NCBI RefSeq assembly: GCF_003397705.1
Contig: NZ_QJVB01000001.1
Coordinates: 1-64,000, forward strand
Source of the DNA: Gardnerella swidsinskii
GTDB lineage: Bacteria; Actinomycetota; Actinomycetes; Actinomycetales; Bifidobacteriaceae
Length of the DNA: 64,000 bases
Reading direction: 5' to 3'
A program made the position numbers and the translations under genes. The notes beneath the pieces are model-generated. The model searched no databases and was not told where the DNA came from. It saw only the letters and a list, made by a program, of their open reading frames with translations. How positions within the stretch are numbered: position 1 is the first letter of the stretch; every line of letters begins with the position of its first letter. Shown here piece after piece: positions 43,796 to 53,009 of the stretch.

Positions 43796-44895
43796 GCGAT
43801 GAACCCCCAAGCCCAGTGAGCTAATAATGACGCTAGGAAGCACGCAAAAGCAATAGTTAATGTTAAGCGCCACACAAATTTACCACGGCAATCCTCAACG
43901 AGCATAAGCGTATTCTTTAAATCAAGCATAGGACCAAACAGCAGAAATACTAGCACCGACGACATAGGCAATGATGTTGCTAAACTTCTTGCAATTACAG
44001 CATCTGAGCTGGAGCATAGAGAGCTTGCGTACGCAATAGCCATCATTACAGGAATAGCAATGAAAACATTACTCACTTGCACGCGAGAAGCAGGATCAGC
44101 TCCGAGCCATGCGCGAATTACAGAAGCAACTATAGTTCCACATACAATAATTGGAATTAATTTTATTAAATCCTGATGTATATGCTGCACATATTTGCGA
44201 ATTTGCGCAGAAATACTATGCTTTTCAATATTATTTTTTGTGAGATTACTTTCGTTATTCAATTCGCAAGAACAATGTAAAGAAGATTCGCTTTCTACTA
44301 AAATTTTCTTACGCAAAATATTGGTTTTCGAAGGGAATATAACAAAACTTAATCCAACTAATAATGCAATACCAACACCTAGAGCAATACGCATAATAGC
44401 AACAGCTGGAGCGTCAGAAAACGCATAAAATGTTGCCAATACAGATACTGGATTTACAACAGGAACTGCACATAGAAAAGTTATGGCGCACGGCAATGGT
44501 AGTTTTCTTGCAACTAAACGAGAAAACGTTGGAACGACTACACAATCACAAACCGGCATACAGACGCCGGCTAATATGGCAGCCAAGAAACCATTTGCTG
44601 TAGATTTTGGAACATGTTTCTCAATAAAATCAGCAGTTACCCAAGTTTCTACTGCAGCAGAAACAAGCACACCTATGAGCGTAAAAGGTATAGCTTGTAG
44701 CAACAATCCGGAAACACCTCGAATTGTTGTATCAACGAGAAACCAAGGATGTTGCCCTTGTAAAGCAGGAGCAGCTGCAATAATAAAAGCTACTAAAGGA
44801 GCTCCGACAAGCAAGAAAAGATAGTTCGTAGAATTAGCGGAATTTGCAGAATTTGCAGAATTTGCATCAAGCGTATCTTTAGATGATTGATTCAT
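43792..44895 (-). CDS. UPF0718/DUF318 family permease
   Basis: 367 aa with about eight hydrophobic segments in two halves. Each half has a conserved core: PVCDCVVVPTFSRLVARKLPLPCAITFLCAVPVVNP in the first, SSLCSSSDAVIARSLAT and FGPMLDLKNTLML in the second. Relatives include ArsP-type organoarsenical permeases. A central cytoplasmic loop (about 190-235) holds a CSC motif. The N-terminus contains ANSANSANSANS, coded by a 9-bp tandem repeat. First gene of a two-gene unit. Confidence 0.85.
   Translation of the reverse strand: MNQSSKDTLDANSANSANSANSTNYLFLLVGAPLVAFIIAAAPALQGQHPWFLVDTTIRGVSGLLLQAIPFTLIGVLVSAAVETWVTADFIEKHVPKSTANGFLAAILAGVCMPVCDCVVVPTFSRLVARKLPLPCAITFLCAVPVVNPVSVLATFYAFSDAPAVAIMRIALGVGIALLVGLSFVIFPSKTNILRKKILVESESSLHCSCELNNESNLTKNNIEKHSISAQIRKYVQHIHQDLIKLIPIIVCGTIVASVIRAWLGADPASRVQVSNVFIAIPVMMAIAYASSLCSSSDAVIARSLATSLPMSSVLVFLLFGPMLDLKNTLMLVEDCRGKFVWRLTLTIAFACFLASLLAHWAWGFIA
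44831..44866. repeat. 9-bp tandem repeat in the permease N-terminus
   Basis: Four head-to-tail units of GAATTTGCA (the first diverged as GAATTAGCG) encode Ala-Asn-Ser repeats. The unit is a multiple of three, so copy-number change would alter length but not frame. Confidence 0.85.
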
Positions 44896-44950
44896 ATCTG
44901 TAACCTAACAACGTATTAATAATTCTGTTAAAAATGCGACTACATGCTAC

Positions 44951-45610
44951 TTAGCATGAAAGAACCTCTACTAAACCATCACTCATTCTATACCTAGCGC
45001 CAACTAGCATAAGGTTATCGTTAAAAGCGGCTTCACGAATAATTTGAGATTTATCGCAAATTTCAGCCAACATATTAGACACGTGAATGCGCTCAATATC
45101 GTCCGTGCTCAAGTCTTCTTCAATACCTGCGAGCGCAGCCGGCCCTAAAGAACGAAGCAATATTGACCCGCTAGACTCAATTATTTCGCTTGTTTCATCT
45201 TCGCCGTATTTAGAAACCAGCTTTTGCACATTCGGCAAAACGGCTTGTACAGCACCGCAATGCTCGTGTCCAAGAACAACAAGCACTTTTACTCCCAAAT
45301 CGCTTACAGCGTATTCTAAAGATGCAATTACAGCATCATCAAGCACTTCGCCTGCAGTGCGGACAGAAAAAATATCACCTAAACCAGCACCAAACACAAA
45401 TTCTGGAGCCACGCGCGAGTCAGCACAGGAAAGAACAACAGCTCCAGGATGCTGACCTTCAATAAGAGATAATCTCGTTTCTTCACTAAGTCCATGGCAA
45501 TTTAATGAGCCTTCTGCAAACTTACGATTACCAGCTAGCATCGCGCTCCACACAGATGTAGCCAAAAGTGAATCTTCTTTTAAAAGATCTTCTTTGACTG
45601 TCTCGTGCAT
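44951..45610 (-). CDS. beta-carbonic anhydrase
   Basis: 219 aa. Interconverts CO2 and bicarbonate. Zinc ligands and the catalytic Asp-Arg dyad lie in VLSCADSRVAPEF (Cys62, Asp64, Arg66) and VVLGHEHCGAV (His, Cys). A perfect AAGGAGGT site precedes the ATG. It lies just downstream of ppc in the same direction but after a terminator-like hairpin; its bicarbonate is a substrate of PEP carboxylase. Confidence 0.94.
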   Translation of the reverse strand: MHETVKEDLLKEDSLLATSVWSAMLAGNRKFAEGSLNCHGLSEETRLSLIEGQHPGAVVLSCADSRVAPEFVFGAGLGDIFSVRTAGEVLDDAVIASLEYAVSDLGVKVLVVLGHEHCGAVQAVLPNVQKLVSKYGEDETSEIIESSGSILLRSLGPAALAGIEEDLSTDDIERIHVSNMLAEICDKSQIIREAAFNDNLMLVGARYRMSDGLVEVLSC

Positions 45611-45771
45611 TATTACCTCCTTGTATTGATGCGCTTGCGCAAAGATGACAAATACAAGCTATCAACAAATTTTGAAAAACACTTCGACTTATAAAACATA
45701 TTCTATCGTTACTGTGTTAAATAGAAAATATGCTATAAAAGCTAACAAAATTTATAAAATATGATTATAAA

Positions 45772-45818
45772 AAGAAAAGCCAACGCACAGCTAATAAAGC
45801 AGTACGAAGGCTTTTCTT
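45772..45818 (-). terminator. terminator-like hairpin after ppc
   Basis: AAGAAAAGCC / GGCTTTTCTT with a 27-nt loop, 20 nt past the ppc stop, followed by T-rich sequence on the minus strand. Confidence 0.6.
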
Positions 45819-45838
45819 AATCACATAAACTTATAAAA

Positions 45839-48595
45839 TCATCCAGTATTCTGCAAGCCTGCAGCAACACCAGAAACAGTGCAAAGAATAAGGTAGATGA
45901 ACTCTGCCTGTTGGCTTTCGCTAAGCTCTTCTTTGTCTACCTTGTTGCGAAGCTTGTGCAATGCAAGCGACTGGATTACAGACAGCGCGTCAACATAAGG
46001 CGAGCGCACGCGGATTGCCTGACCGAGCACGTGACGATGTTGCAAAGGCCACTTGTCGTCAACAATTTGCAAAACCCACTTGCGAGTAAGCTGCATTTCT
46101 GAAAGTACTTTATCACTCAAATCTTCGCGATCTCCAAGGCTTAAGTACATGCGAGCAATACGCTCATCCGTTTTAGCCAAAGACATCTCAATATTGTCAA
46201 TAAAAGTACTAAACAGCGGCCACTCTTCGTAAGCGCGACGCAAAGTTTCCAAATCGCCAAACTTTTCGCAAGCAGTACCCAATCCGTACCATGCTGCTAA
46301 GTTAATGCGAGCCTGAGCCCAGGAGAACACCCACGGGATTGTGCGCAAATCATCCAACGACTTCGCACCCAAACCGCGCTTAGCTGGGCGAGAACCGATT
46401 GGAAGCAAACCAATCTCACTAAGCGGCGTAACCGTAGAGAACCATGGAGTAAAGTCATCCGTTTGCAGCAAATCAAGGAAACGCTCATGAGCTGCAACAT
46501 CAAGTTTTGCAGCCATATCCGCATACTTCTTCGTCATATCAGTGTTAGTTTTCTCAACACTTGGCGAAGACTGAAGCAAAGTTGCAGAAGCAACGGATTC
46601 AACGTGACGAATAGCAAGAATTGGATTGCCATATCGTGCGAAAATAACTTCGCCCTGCTCAGTAAGCTTGAAGCGGCAGTTGACGGAACCAACTGGCTGA
46701 GCAAGCACTGCACGGTTTGCAGGACCGCCACCGCGACCAACAGCACCGCCGCGGCCGTGGAACAGTGTCAAATCAATATCGTGCTTCTTAGCCCACTTAG
46801 CAATGCGCTCCTGAGCAGAATGCAAAGCAAGCGTTGCGGAAGTAGGACCAGCATCCTTGGAAGAATCCGAGTAGCCAAGCATAACTTCCATCTTGCGGCC
46901 AGTAGCCTTAAGACGAGCTTGCACTTCAGGAATTTTAATAATCTCCTCAAGCACATTTACAGAGTTTTGCAAATCTTCCAACTGCTCAAACAGCGGAATG
47001 ACGTCGATTGTTGGCGCATCCTGTGGGTGAGCGAAAGCAAGACGATTTAGCTCAAATACGTCACGTACATGCTGAGCAGATTTTGCGAAGGAAATAATAT
47101 AACGTCGAGCAGCGCGCATACCGTTGCGCTTTTGAATTGCTCCCAAAGCGCGGAACGTATCGAGTACTTCACGAGTCATTGGCTGAAGCGGACCGCGTTC
47201 GCCATGCAATCCATGTTCGCGAATATCTTCCAAAGCGCGAGAATGCACGAGAGAATGCTGACGGAATTCCATTTCAACCATGTGGAATCCAAAGGTTTGC
47301 GCTTGCCAAATCAAATCCTGCAAAGGACCATATGCAGCACGAGGATCTCCGCCTTCTGCCAAAGAGCGTTGCACAATTTGCAAATCCTCAATGAAATCTT
47401 CGCAAGAATGATACATCAAATCCGTATCGCGGCTAATAGTGCGATGCAAACGGTCAGCCATTACCAACATTACTGCACGATGTGGCTCACTATTAGAAAC
47501 GTCTGAAGCGTTTTCTGTAAGCTGTTCGCTCATTTCGCGCTGACGATTCCACAACTCAAGCAACTCCACGCTTGGAGGAGTTGTGCGAGTTTCCATAGTT
47601 AAGCACTTGCCAACTTCGCGCGTGCGATTCTCCAAAGCTGCTAGCACGTGATCGCTAAACTTTCGAGCGACTTGACGGCTCACTTTAGCTGTCACATTAG
47701 GATTGCCATCTCGATCTGAACCAATCCAGCTTCCTGGATGGAAGAATGCAGGGCAACGCGGAGGAACTAATCCAGCCTTCTTACCAAGCAGCCAATCGTC
47801 AAATCGACGATACACGACTGGAATCGTGTCAAACAAAGTGGCGTCAAAAATGTCGAGAATGGTGTCAGATTCTTCAACTGGAGTTGGCTTCTTCAAAGCA
47901 ATCGGAGAAGTGCGAAGAAGCGCATCAATTTCGTTATAGAGACGTCGATAATTTTCGCGCTTATCAGATCCGCCTAAACGATGATGTTCGCTTAGTAATT
48001 GCGAAATTCTGCGAATCTTACCTGCAACGGCTTTACGACGAGCTTCAGTTGGGTGCGCGGTAAATACAGGATGAAACTCAAGCTTTGCAAGCAATTCTTT
48101 CGCTTCAGCAGGGCTCATTTCAGTGAGCAACTTGTGATAAGCACAAGTTAGTTCGTTAACTGGATCAACAGGCAATGAATCTTCAACTTCACATTCACGC
48201 TGATGAAGTACAGAAACACGATAATTTTCCTCGCACAAATTTGCCAAGTGGAAATATGTTGCGAAAGCACGAGCTAAAAGCTGCGTATCGTGCAAATTCA
48301 TTCCGTTGAGCTTGCTAACAGCTTTACTTAAGCCATCATCTGCAGTTACTTTTGCGTCTACCATTTGCGCAAAATGAGCCGCACTAGCTTCTACAGCATT
48401 CAAACGCACATCGTCGAATACTGCTAATAATTTTTCATCGAATTCGCCAAGAACATCGCGAAGAATATGCAAGCACAAATCCATGTCTTGCTTAAGTGAT
48501 GCTGGAAGGTCACGTTCCTCTGGGCCTTTTCGCCCTAAACCAGACGTAACAATAGTTGCGTCTGCCGGAGTAACCTGCTGATTTTCTGTTGCCAT
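45839..48595 (-). CDS. ppc: phosphoenolpyruvate carboxylase
   Basis: 918 aa, full length. Forms oxaloacetate from PEP and bicarbonate, the main anaplerotic step in bifidobacteria. Catalytic signatures: VFTAHPTEARRKAV with the essential His, LGYSDSSKDAG, and the glycine-rich FHGRGGAVGRGGGP loop; the C-terminus ends in QNTG, which is expected at the active or allosteric site. GAGG-type ribosome site (AAGGAGGTC). Divergent from thrE. Confidence 0.97.
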   Translation of the reverse strand: MATENQQVTPADATIVTSGLGRKGPEERDLPASLKQDMDLCLHILRDVLGEFDEKLLAVFDDVRLNAVEASAAHFAQMVDAKVTADDGLSKAVSKLNGMNLHDTQLLARAFATYFHLANLCEENYRVSVLHQRECEVEDSLPVDPVNELTCAYHKLLTEMSPAEAKELLAKLEFHPVFTAHPTEARRKAVAGKIRRISQLLSEHHRLGGSDKRENYRRLYNEIDALLRTSPIALKKPTPVEESDTILDIFDATLFDTIPVVYRRFDDWLLGKKAGLVPPRCPAFFHPGSWIGSDRDGNPNVTAKVSRQVARKFSDHVLAALENRTREVGKCLTMETRTTPPSVELLELWNRQREMSEQLTENASDVSNSEPHRAVMLVMADRLHRTISRDTDLMYHSCEDFIEDLQIVQRSLAEGGDPRAAYGPLQDLIWQAQTFGFHMVEMEFRQHSLVHSRALEDIREHGLHGERGPLQPMTREVLDTFRALGAIQKRNGMRAARRYIISFAKSAQHVRDVFELNRLAFAHPQDAPTIDVIPLFEQLEDLQNSVNVLEEIIKIPEVQARLKATGRKMEVMLGYSDSSKDAGPTSATLALHSAQERIAKWAKKHDIDLTLFHGRGGAVGRGGGPANRAVLAQPVGSVNCRFKLTEQGEVIFARYGNPILAIRHVESVASATLLQSSPSVEKTNTDMTKKYADMAAKLDVAAHERFLDLLQTDDFTPWFSTVTPLSEIGLLPIGSRPAKRGLGAKSLDDLRTIPWVFSWAQARINLAAWYGLGTACEKFGDLETLRRAYEEWPLFSTFIDNIEMSLAKTDERIARMYLSLGDREDLSDKVLSEMQLTRKWVLQIVDDKWPLQHRHVLGQAIRVRSPYVDALSVIQSLALHKLRNKVDKEELSESQQAEFIYLILCTVSGVAAGLQNTG

Positions 48596-48787
48596 CAGAC
48601 CTCCTTACGCCAGACTAAGGTTGCTTGGTCGTCTGACTTCCGCAGCTCCTCCGCGGTTATGTAGGTCAGAAGTTGCAAGCCCACAGCCTTGTTTCCAGCG
48701 AGATACCAAGTTAATTGTGAAACTACCACCGGACGTAGTAAAGAATGCTGATTTAGCAACAAAATATAACTCGGCAACGGGGTTGCG

Positions 48788-48804
48788 TATACTAAAAAAT
48801 TGTG
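48788..48804 (+). promoter_or_regulatory. -10 box next to the thrE GTG start (leaderless mRNA)
   Basis: TATACT (48788-48793), 8 nt of A/T and then the GTG start codon. No ribosome site lies upstream and no good -35 is seen. Confidence 0.6.
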
Positions 48805-50523
48805 AGTACAGCAGAGAATAATATTGAGAATAATGAATACGACAACAGCATCAACAACTGCGATTGCGATAAGCCTGAAATTCTTTCGACTGGTCATATA
48901 GTCGGAAAACCTTCTGGGCGTTTTCATACTCATGCTATTCCACTCGATATGGACGATGTTGAGCGAGATTGGGATAAGCCAGTTACGCAAGCAGGAATTG
49001 CTGCGAAATCGAGTATTATTATTCGCGTCGGTGCGCTCGGTTTAGGAGCAGGCACAGGAAGCTACCGAGTTCGCGAGCTTATGCACAGAATCGGCGAACC
49101 AATGGGTGTACATGTGCGCGCAGACGTGAATCTCACAGATATTGAGGCAACTTGTACTGATAAGCATGAGCGAATTACTGAAGTTGTAGATCTTCCAACC
49201 ACAGGTGTTAACACTGAGCGCATTTGGCTTCTAGAACATTTTGCAGATTGGTTTAACGTCAAGCTTGGAAACGATTCTTTATATCACTCTAAAGCTGCTG
49301 TTTCTAAGGAATTAGTTGACACATTGCAAGCGAGCGACGACGAACATACCATTGTACAAACAGCTAAGCAGTCTGAAGAAAATGCTACTAAAATTGCAAA
49401 AAAGAAAGCGTTGCAAGAAGCTATAAAAAAAGAAAAACCACGCGGCATTTTTGCATTGCAGCCAGAAAGTGCTTACGCTGAACATTTTTCGCACGTAAAC
49501 GCATCTAATAGTAATGACGAATCTAAAAATGATCATCCTCTTACAGTTAGGGAAGTACACGACCGTCTTGATTTGATTAAAAATAGGAAACCGCTATACA
49601 AACCGTGGTTTGCTGGTCTTGCTTCGGCAGTTGCTTGCGCATCCTTTGCGTTCTTGCTTGGCGGTGGCATTTACGACATGATTGGTGCTTTTATTGGAGC
49701 AGGAATCGGTCACTATATTCGTCGCAGAATGTTTATGAAGCATCTAAACCAGTTTGTAGTTACATTCGTAGCTGTTGCAATAGGTGCACTATCATGCATT
49801 GGGGCTTTGCGTCTTATTGGCTTCTTTGACCCTAGCGCGCTCAATCACACAACTGCATATATTGGCTCAGTGTTGTTTGTTATTCCTGGATTCCCTCTTA
49901 TTACAGGCGGTTTAGATATTGCAAAAATTGATTTCCCTTCAGGAATTCAACGACTTTGTTACACAATGGCTATTATTTTGATGGGAACTCTTGCGGGATG
50001 GACAGTTGCAAGCCTTGTACATCTCAATCCTCAAGGCTTCCCTCCTCTCGGATTAAATCCTTGGCTTAACGCAGTTCTTCGATTTATTACAGCTTTTGCC
50101 GGAGTATGGGGCTTCTCAGTTCTGTTTAATTCTCCACAACGAATGTGCTTAGTTGCTGGCGTTATTGGCGCTATTACTGACACATTGCGTTTAACTATGA
50201 CAGATTTTGGAGTTGCTGCCGAAATTGCAGCTTTCAGCGGTGCTTTATTGGCAGGTTTGCTAGCTTCTACTTGGAGAACTATCGTTCGTCACGGATTAGC
50301 GCCTCAATATTTGGGTTATCCACGAATAGGTCTTACGGTTCCATCTATCGTAATTATGGTTCCTGGACTTTATATGTATCGCGCAATGTTTTATCTTGGT
50401 CAATTTCACACGCTTCCAGCGTTAGACTGGACTTTCCGCGCTTTCATGGTAATTATTTGCTTACCTATTGGTCTTGCTGTAGCACGCGTTATTACAGATA
50501 AAAGCTGGCGTTACGACGTGTGA
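48802..50523 (+). CDS. thrE: threonine/serine exporter, ThrE family
   Basis: 573 aa. N-terminal cytoplasmic ThrE domain (DUF1212-like: IIIRVGALGLGAGTGSYRVRELM, VNLTDIEATC), then a long hydrophilic insert rich in Lys/Glu/Ser (about 170-260), then about ten membrane helices in two ThrE halves. Exports threonine and serine by proton motive force in corynebacteria. Start is GTG at 48802 with a -10 box 8 nt away and no Shine-Dalgarno. Divergent from ppc. Substrate is taken from the family. Confidence 0.88.
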   Translation: MSTAENNIENNEYDNSINNCDCDKPEILSTGHIVGKPSGRFHTHAIPLDMDDVERDWDKPVTQAGIAAKSSIIIRVGALGLGAGTGSYRVRELMHRIGEPMGVHVRADVNLTDIEATCTDKHERITEVVDLPTTGVNTERIWLLEHFADWFNVKLGNDSLYHSKAAVSKELVDTLQASDDEHTIVQTAKQSEENATKIAKKKALQEAIKKEKPRGIFALQPESAYAEHFSHVNASNSNDESKNDHPLTVREVHDRLDLIKNRKPLYKPWFAGLASAVACASFAFLLGGGIYDMIGAFIGAGIGHYIRRRMFMKHLNQFVVTFVAVAIGALSCIGALRLIGFFDPSALNHTTAYIGSVLFVIPGFPLITGGLDIAKIDFPSGIQRLCYTMAIILMGTLAGWTVASLVHLNPQGFPPLGLNPWLNAVLRFITAFAGVWGFSVLFNSPQRMCLVAGVIGAITDTLRLTMTDFGVAAEIAAFSGALLAGLLASTWRTIVRHGLAPQYLGYPRIGLTVPSIVIMVPGLYMYRAMFYLGQFHTLPALDWTFRAFMVIICLPIGLAVARVITDKSWRYDV

Positions 50524-50554
50524 TGTTCTAAGTTTCAGTTCGTTAATTTTTAAC

Positions 50555-50590
50555 AAAAAGCCGCTTACAAGTTTTCTTGCGAGCGGCTTT
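50555..50590. terminator. bidirectional terminator between thrE and trpS
   Basis: AAAAAGCCGCT / AGCGGCTTT, loop 16 nt, then ATTTTTTATT on the plus strand and a T-run on the minus strand. Confidence 0.88.
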
Positions 50591-50621
50591 ATTTTTTATT
50601 AATTTACTTATTGAAATTTAA

Positions 50622-51713
50622 TTAATACTTCATTCCCATAGCATCTCGCACTTGGGAAAGCGTTTCTTCTGCAATAGCATTTGCACGCTTATTGCCATCA
50701 TGCAAAATGTCTCGAACAGTATCCATATCTTTTGCAAGTTCTGCACGACGCTCACGGTGAGGTGCCAAGAAATTATTTACATTTTCAATTACGTAAGCTT
50801 TCAATGCGCCAGCACCAGCGTTACCAATTTCTGCAGCAATATCTTTAGGATCTCTACCTGTAACTAAACCTGCGGTAGTAAGAAGCGCAGAAACTTGCGG
50901 ACGAGTTACTGGATCAAAAGTAATCATCCTCTCAGAATCAGTTGGACTCTTCTTAATTAATTTGGCAGTTTCTTCGGCAGTAGCCCCGAGCATAATCGAG
51001 TTACCGTAAGATTTACTCATCTTTCGTCCGTCCAATCCTGGAATTTCAGGAGCATCAGACAAAATTGCTGCCGGCTCTGGGAACACTGGATTCTTTTTTG
51101 CATATCGCTCATTAAAACGACGCGCGATCGTACGAGTGATTTCAACATGCGGCAAATTATCTTTACCAATCGGCACAACATTAGCTTTACAGAACAAAAT
51201 ATCGCAAGCCTGGTGCACTGGGTACGTAAGGAGCAATCCGGTTAAAGCATGTCCAGATGATTCCATTTCCGACTTTACAGTAGGATTCCTGTGTAATTCT
51301 GCTTCTGTAACAAGCGAAAGGAAAGGCAACATAAGCTGATTTGCTGCAGGAACTGCGGAATGAGTAAATATCATTGTTTTTTCAGGATCAATTCCGGCAG
51401 CCATATAATCCAGCACTAAATTCAAAACATTATCTTCAATATGCTCAGTGGTGTCACGATCAGTAATTACTTGATAATCTGCAATAATAATATTGGTTTT
51501 TACTCCGCGCTGCTGCATTGCAACACGCTCACGAATAGATCCAAAATAATGTCCTAAATGCAAACGACCAGTTGGGCGATCTCCAGTAAGCATAGTAAAA
51601 GACGAAGGGCTAGCTTGTAACTTTTCAAGCGTTGCATCTGAACGTTTACGCGCTGCAAGGAAGCTTGCGCTCATCTCATTACCAGCAGCTGTAACCTGTG
51701 CTTCTTCCGGCAT
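50622..51713 (-). CDS. trpS: tryptophanyl-tRNA synthetase
   Basis: 363 aa, class I synthetase. The HIGH motif appears as LGHYFG after GDRPTGRLH, the KMSKS loop is intact (GRKMSKSYGN), and GKDNLPHVEI is the Trp/Tyr-type segment. Charges tRNA-Trp, the sensor that the trp attenuator at 25120-25279 depends on. AAGGAG precedes the ATG. Confidence 0.96.
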   Translation of the reverse strand: MPEEAQVTAAGNEMSASFLAARKRSDATLEKLQASPSSFTMLTGDRPTGRLHLGHYFGSIRERVAMQQRGVKTNIIIADYQVITDRDTTEHIEDNVLNLVLDYMAAGIDPEKTMIFTHSAVPAANQLMLPFLSLVTEAELHRNPTVKSEMESSGHALTGLLLTYPVHQACDILFCKANVVPIGKDNLPHVEITRTIARRFNERYAKKNPVFPEPAAILSDAPEIPGLDGRKMSKSYGNSIMLGATAEETAKLIKKSPTDSERMITFDPVTRPQVSALLTTAGLVTGRDPKDIAAEIGNAGAGALKAYVIENVNNFLAPHRERRAELAKDMDTVRDILHDGNKRANAIAEETLSQVRDAMGMKY

Positions 51714-51858
51714 TTTAGGCTCCTTAATTGTGCGTATTTTTACGCTGAAAATATGGCTTTTATGGTAAAAGTTTACACAGACAATATACTCGGTTGCGGT
51801 TAAGTGGTACGCTCTTGTGTGATGAACTGATTGTTACTTAATTTTTAGAGGGGGTCAG

Positions 51859-52239
51859 ATGGGCCGCGGACGACAGAAGGCAAAGCAACAGAAAATTGCC
51901 CGTAAGCTCAAATACCTGACGACCGATACGGATTATGACGAGCTTGCTAAGGAACTTAATTCCAGCGAACCCGGACAAGGATCCTTCGATCCATTTGCGT
52001 CGAGCGAAAGCTATGAGGAAGATACATATCTTCCAGAAGAGAATGACACAGATCAAGAAAATGATGCCGTTGATGCTTCAAACGAAGATGATTTAGACGA
52101 GTATGCCAAGTGGGCTGCGGAAGCAGCTGCAAAAGCCGTTAGCAGCGAAAACTCTTCTACAAACTCAGGAGCGCACACGCCAGCGCATCATCATATCCCT
52201 ATGCCAATTCCAAACTTCATACACAAACACGACAATTAA
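51859..52239 (+). CDS. DUF3073 family protein
   Basis: 126 aa. The N-terminus MGRGRQKAKQQKIARKLKY with LTTDTDYDELAKEL is the DUF3073 domain, a small actinobacterial family of unknown function. The rest is acidic and low-complexity (Asp/Glu/Ser), ending in a His/Pro-rich tail (HTPAHHHIPMPIPNFIHKH). GAGGGGG lies 7-8 nt before the ATG. Basic head plus acidic tail suggests nucleic-acid or ribosome association; unproven. Confidence 0.85.
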   Translation: MGRGRQKAKQQKIARKLKYLTTDTDYDELAKELNSSEPGQGSFDPFASSESYEEDTYLPEENDTDQENDAVDASNEDDLDEYAKWAAEAAAKAVSSENSSTNSGAHTPAHHHIPMPIPNFIHKHDN

Positions 52240-52272
52240 AAATTAAATTTATTAAAATTATTTTATTTACGT

Positions 52273-52306
52273 ATCCTGGGCATTCGAAATACTGTTTGCC
52301 CAGGAT
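52273..52306. terminator. bidirectional terminator between DUF3073 and the sterol-carrier-like gene
   Basis: ATCCTGGGCA / TGCCCAGGAT, 10-bp perfect stem, 14-nt loop, between convergent genes. Confidence 0.8.
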
Positions 52307-52356
52307 ATTTGTAAATACACGCTGTAAATACGCAATTAAGCTACAATAAAGCCAAC

Positions 52357-52773
52357 TTACAGCGGCAAAATATCGCTTAAATCATCACGCTCGCCAATTG
52401 CACTTATGTTGCCAAAGTCCTGTTCCTGATGCCATTTAGTAACACCACTCGCTAATCTAAGCCATACTTTAGGCTCAAGTTCAATAACATCTGGCGGTGT
52501 GAGATTATGCGGATCCGAAGCTGGTCCTTCCAAAATTTTTACTGCACCAAAAGGCGCAACTCTTACTTCTACTGCGCACCCAGGCACTTTATCCTCAAGA
52601 AGATATAGCGAATATCTAACCGCTAAAGCTTCGTCGTTTAAAGAGATATTTAAAATATTACTATTTATTTGCATGGCTTCTATGCCATTGCCAAGTGCTT
52701 TAATAGCAGATTCACGCCAGAATTGCCAAGCACATTGTCCTTGTTTTATATCTCGTTCAAGTATTACTGACAT
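52357..52773 (-). CDS. sterol-carrier-like family protein
   Basis: 138 aa from ATG 52773. The C-terminal half (PPDVIELEPKVWLRLASGV, then ISAIGERDDLSDILPL) matches the end of an actinobacterial family annotated as sterol carrier-like. The function is unknown; the fold is probably an SCP2-like lipid-binding pocket. The frame extends upstream to a TTG at 52809, but the ATG 6 nt after a GATAAT box without any ribosome site looks like a leaderless start. A single cytoplasmic domain is expected. Confidence 0.65.
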   Translation of the reverse strand: MSVILERDIKQGQCAWQFWRESAIKALGNGIEAMQINSNILNISLNDEALAVRYSLYLLEDKVPGCAVEVRVAPFGAVKILEGPASDPHNLTPPDVIELEPKVWLRLASGVTKWHQEQDFGNISAIGERDDLSDILPL

Positions 52774-53009
52774 ATTTTTATTATCTTCTAAACAACCTAC
52801 TTTCAGCAATATATTTGTATTAAGACGTTATATACAAATATTTAAAGGGATTAGGTTGTGGTACTCTTGGGGTTATTGTGTGCATTCACATGCCTCTTGT
52901 AGTTATCTGCAAAGGTTATCTGCAAAATGGTGATGGTTTAATTGTCTAAACACAAAGTTTTAGGCTGCACACTTTTAGGAAATATATCAAACGGCACAAG
53001 GAGTCAAAT

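Noticed and set aside
48595-48990. 131-codon minus-strand frame between ppc and thrE
   Set aside because: Covers the ppc/thrE promoter region and the start of thrE in antisense; no ribosome site or family resemblance.
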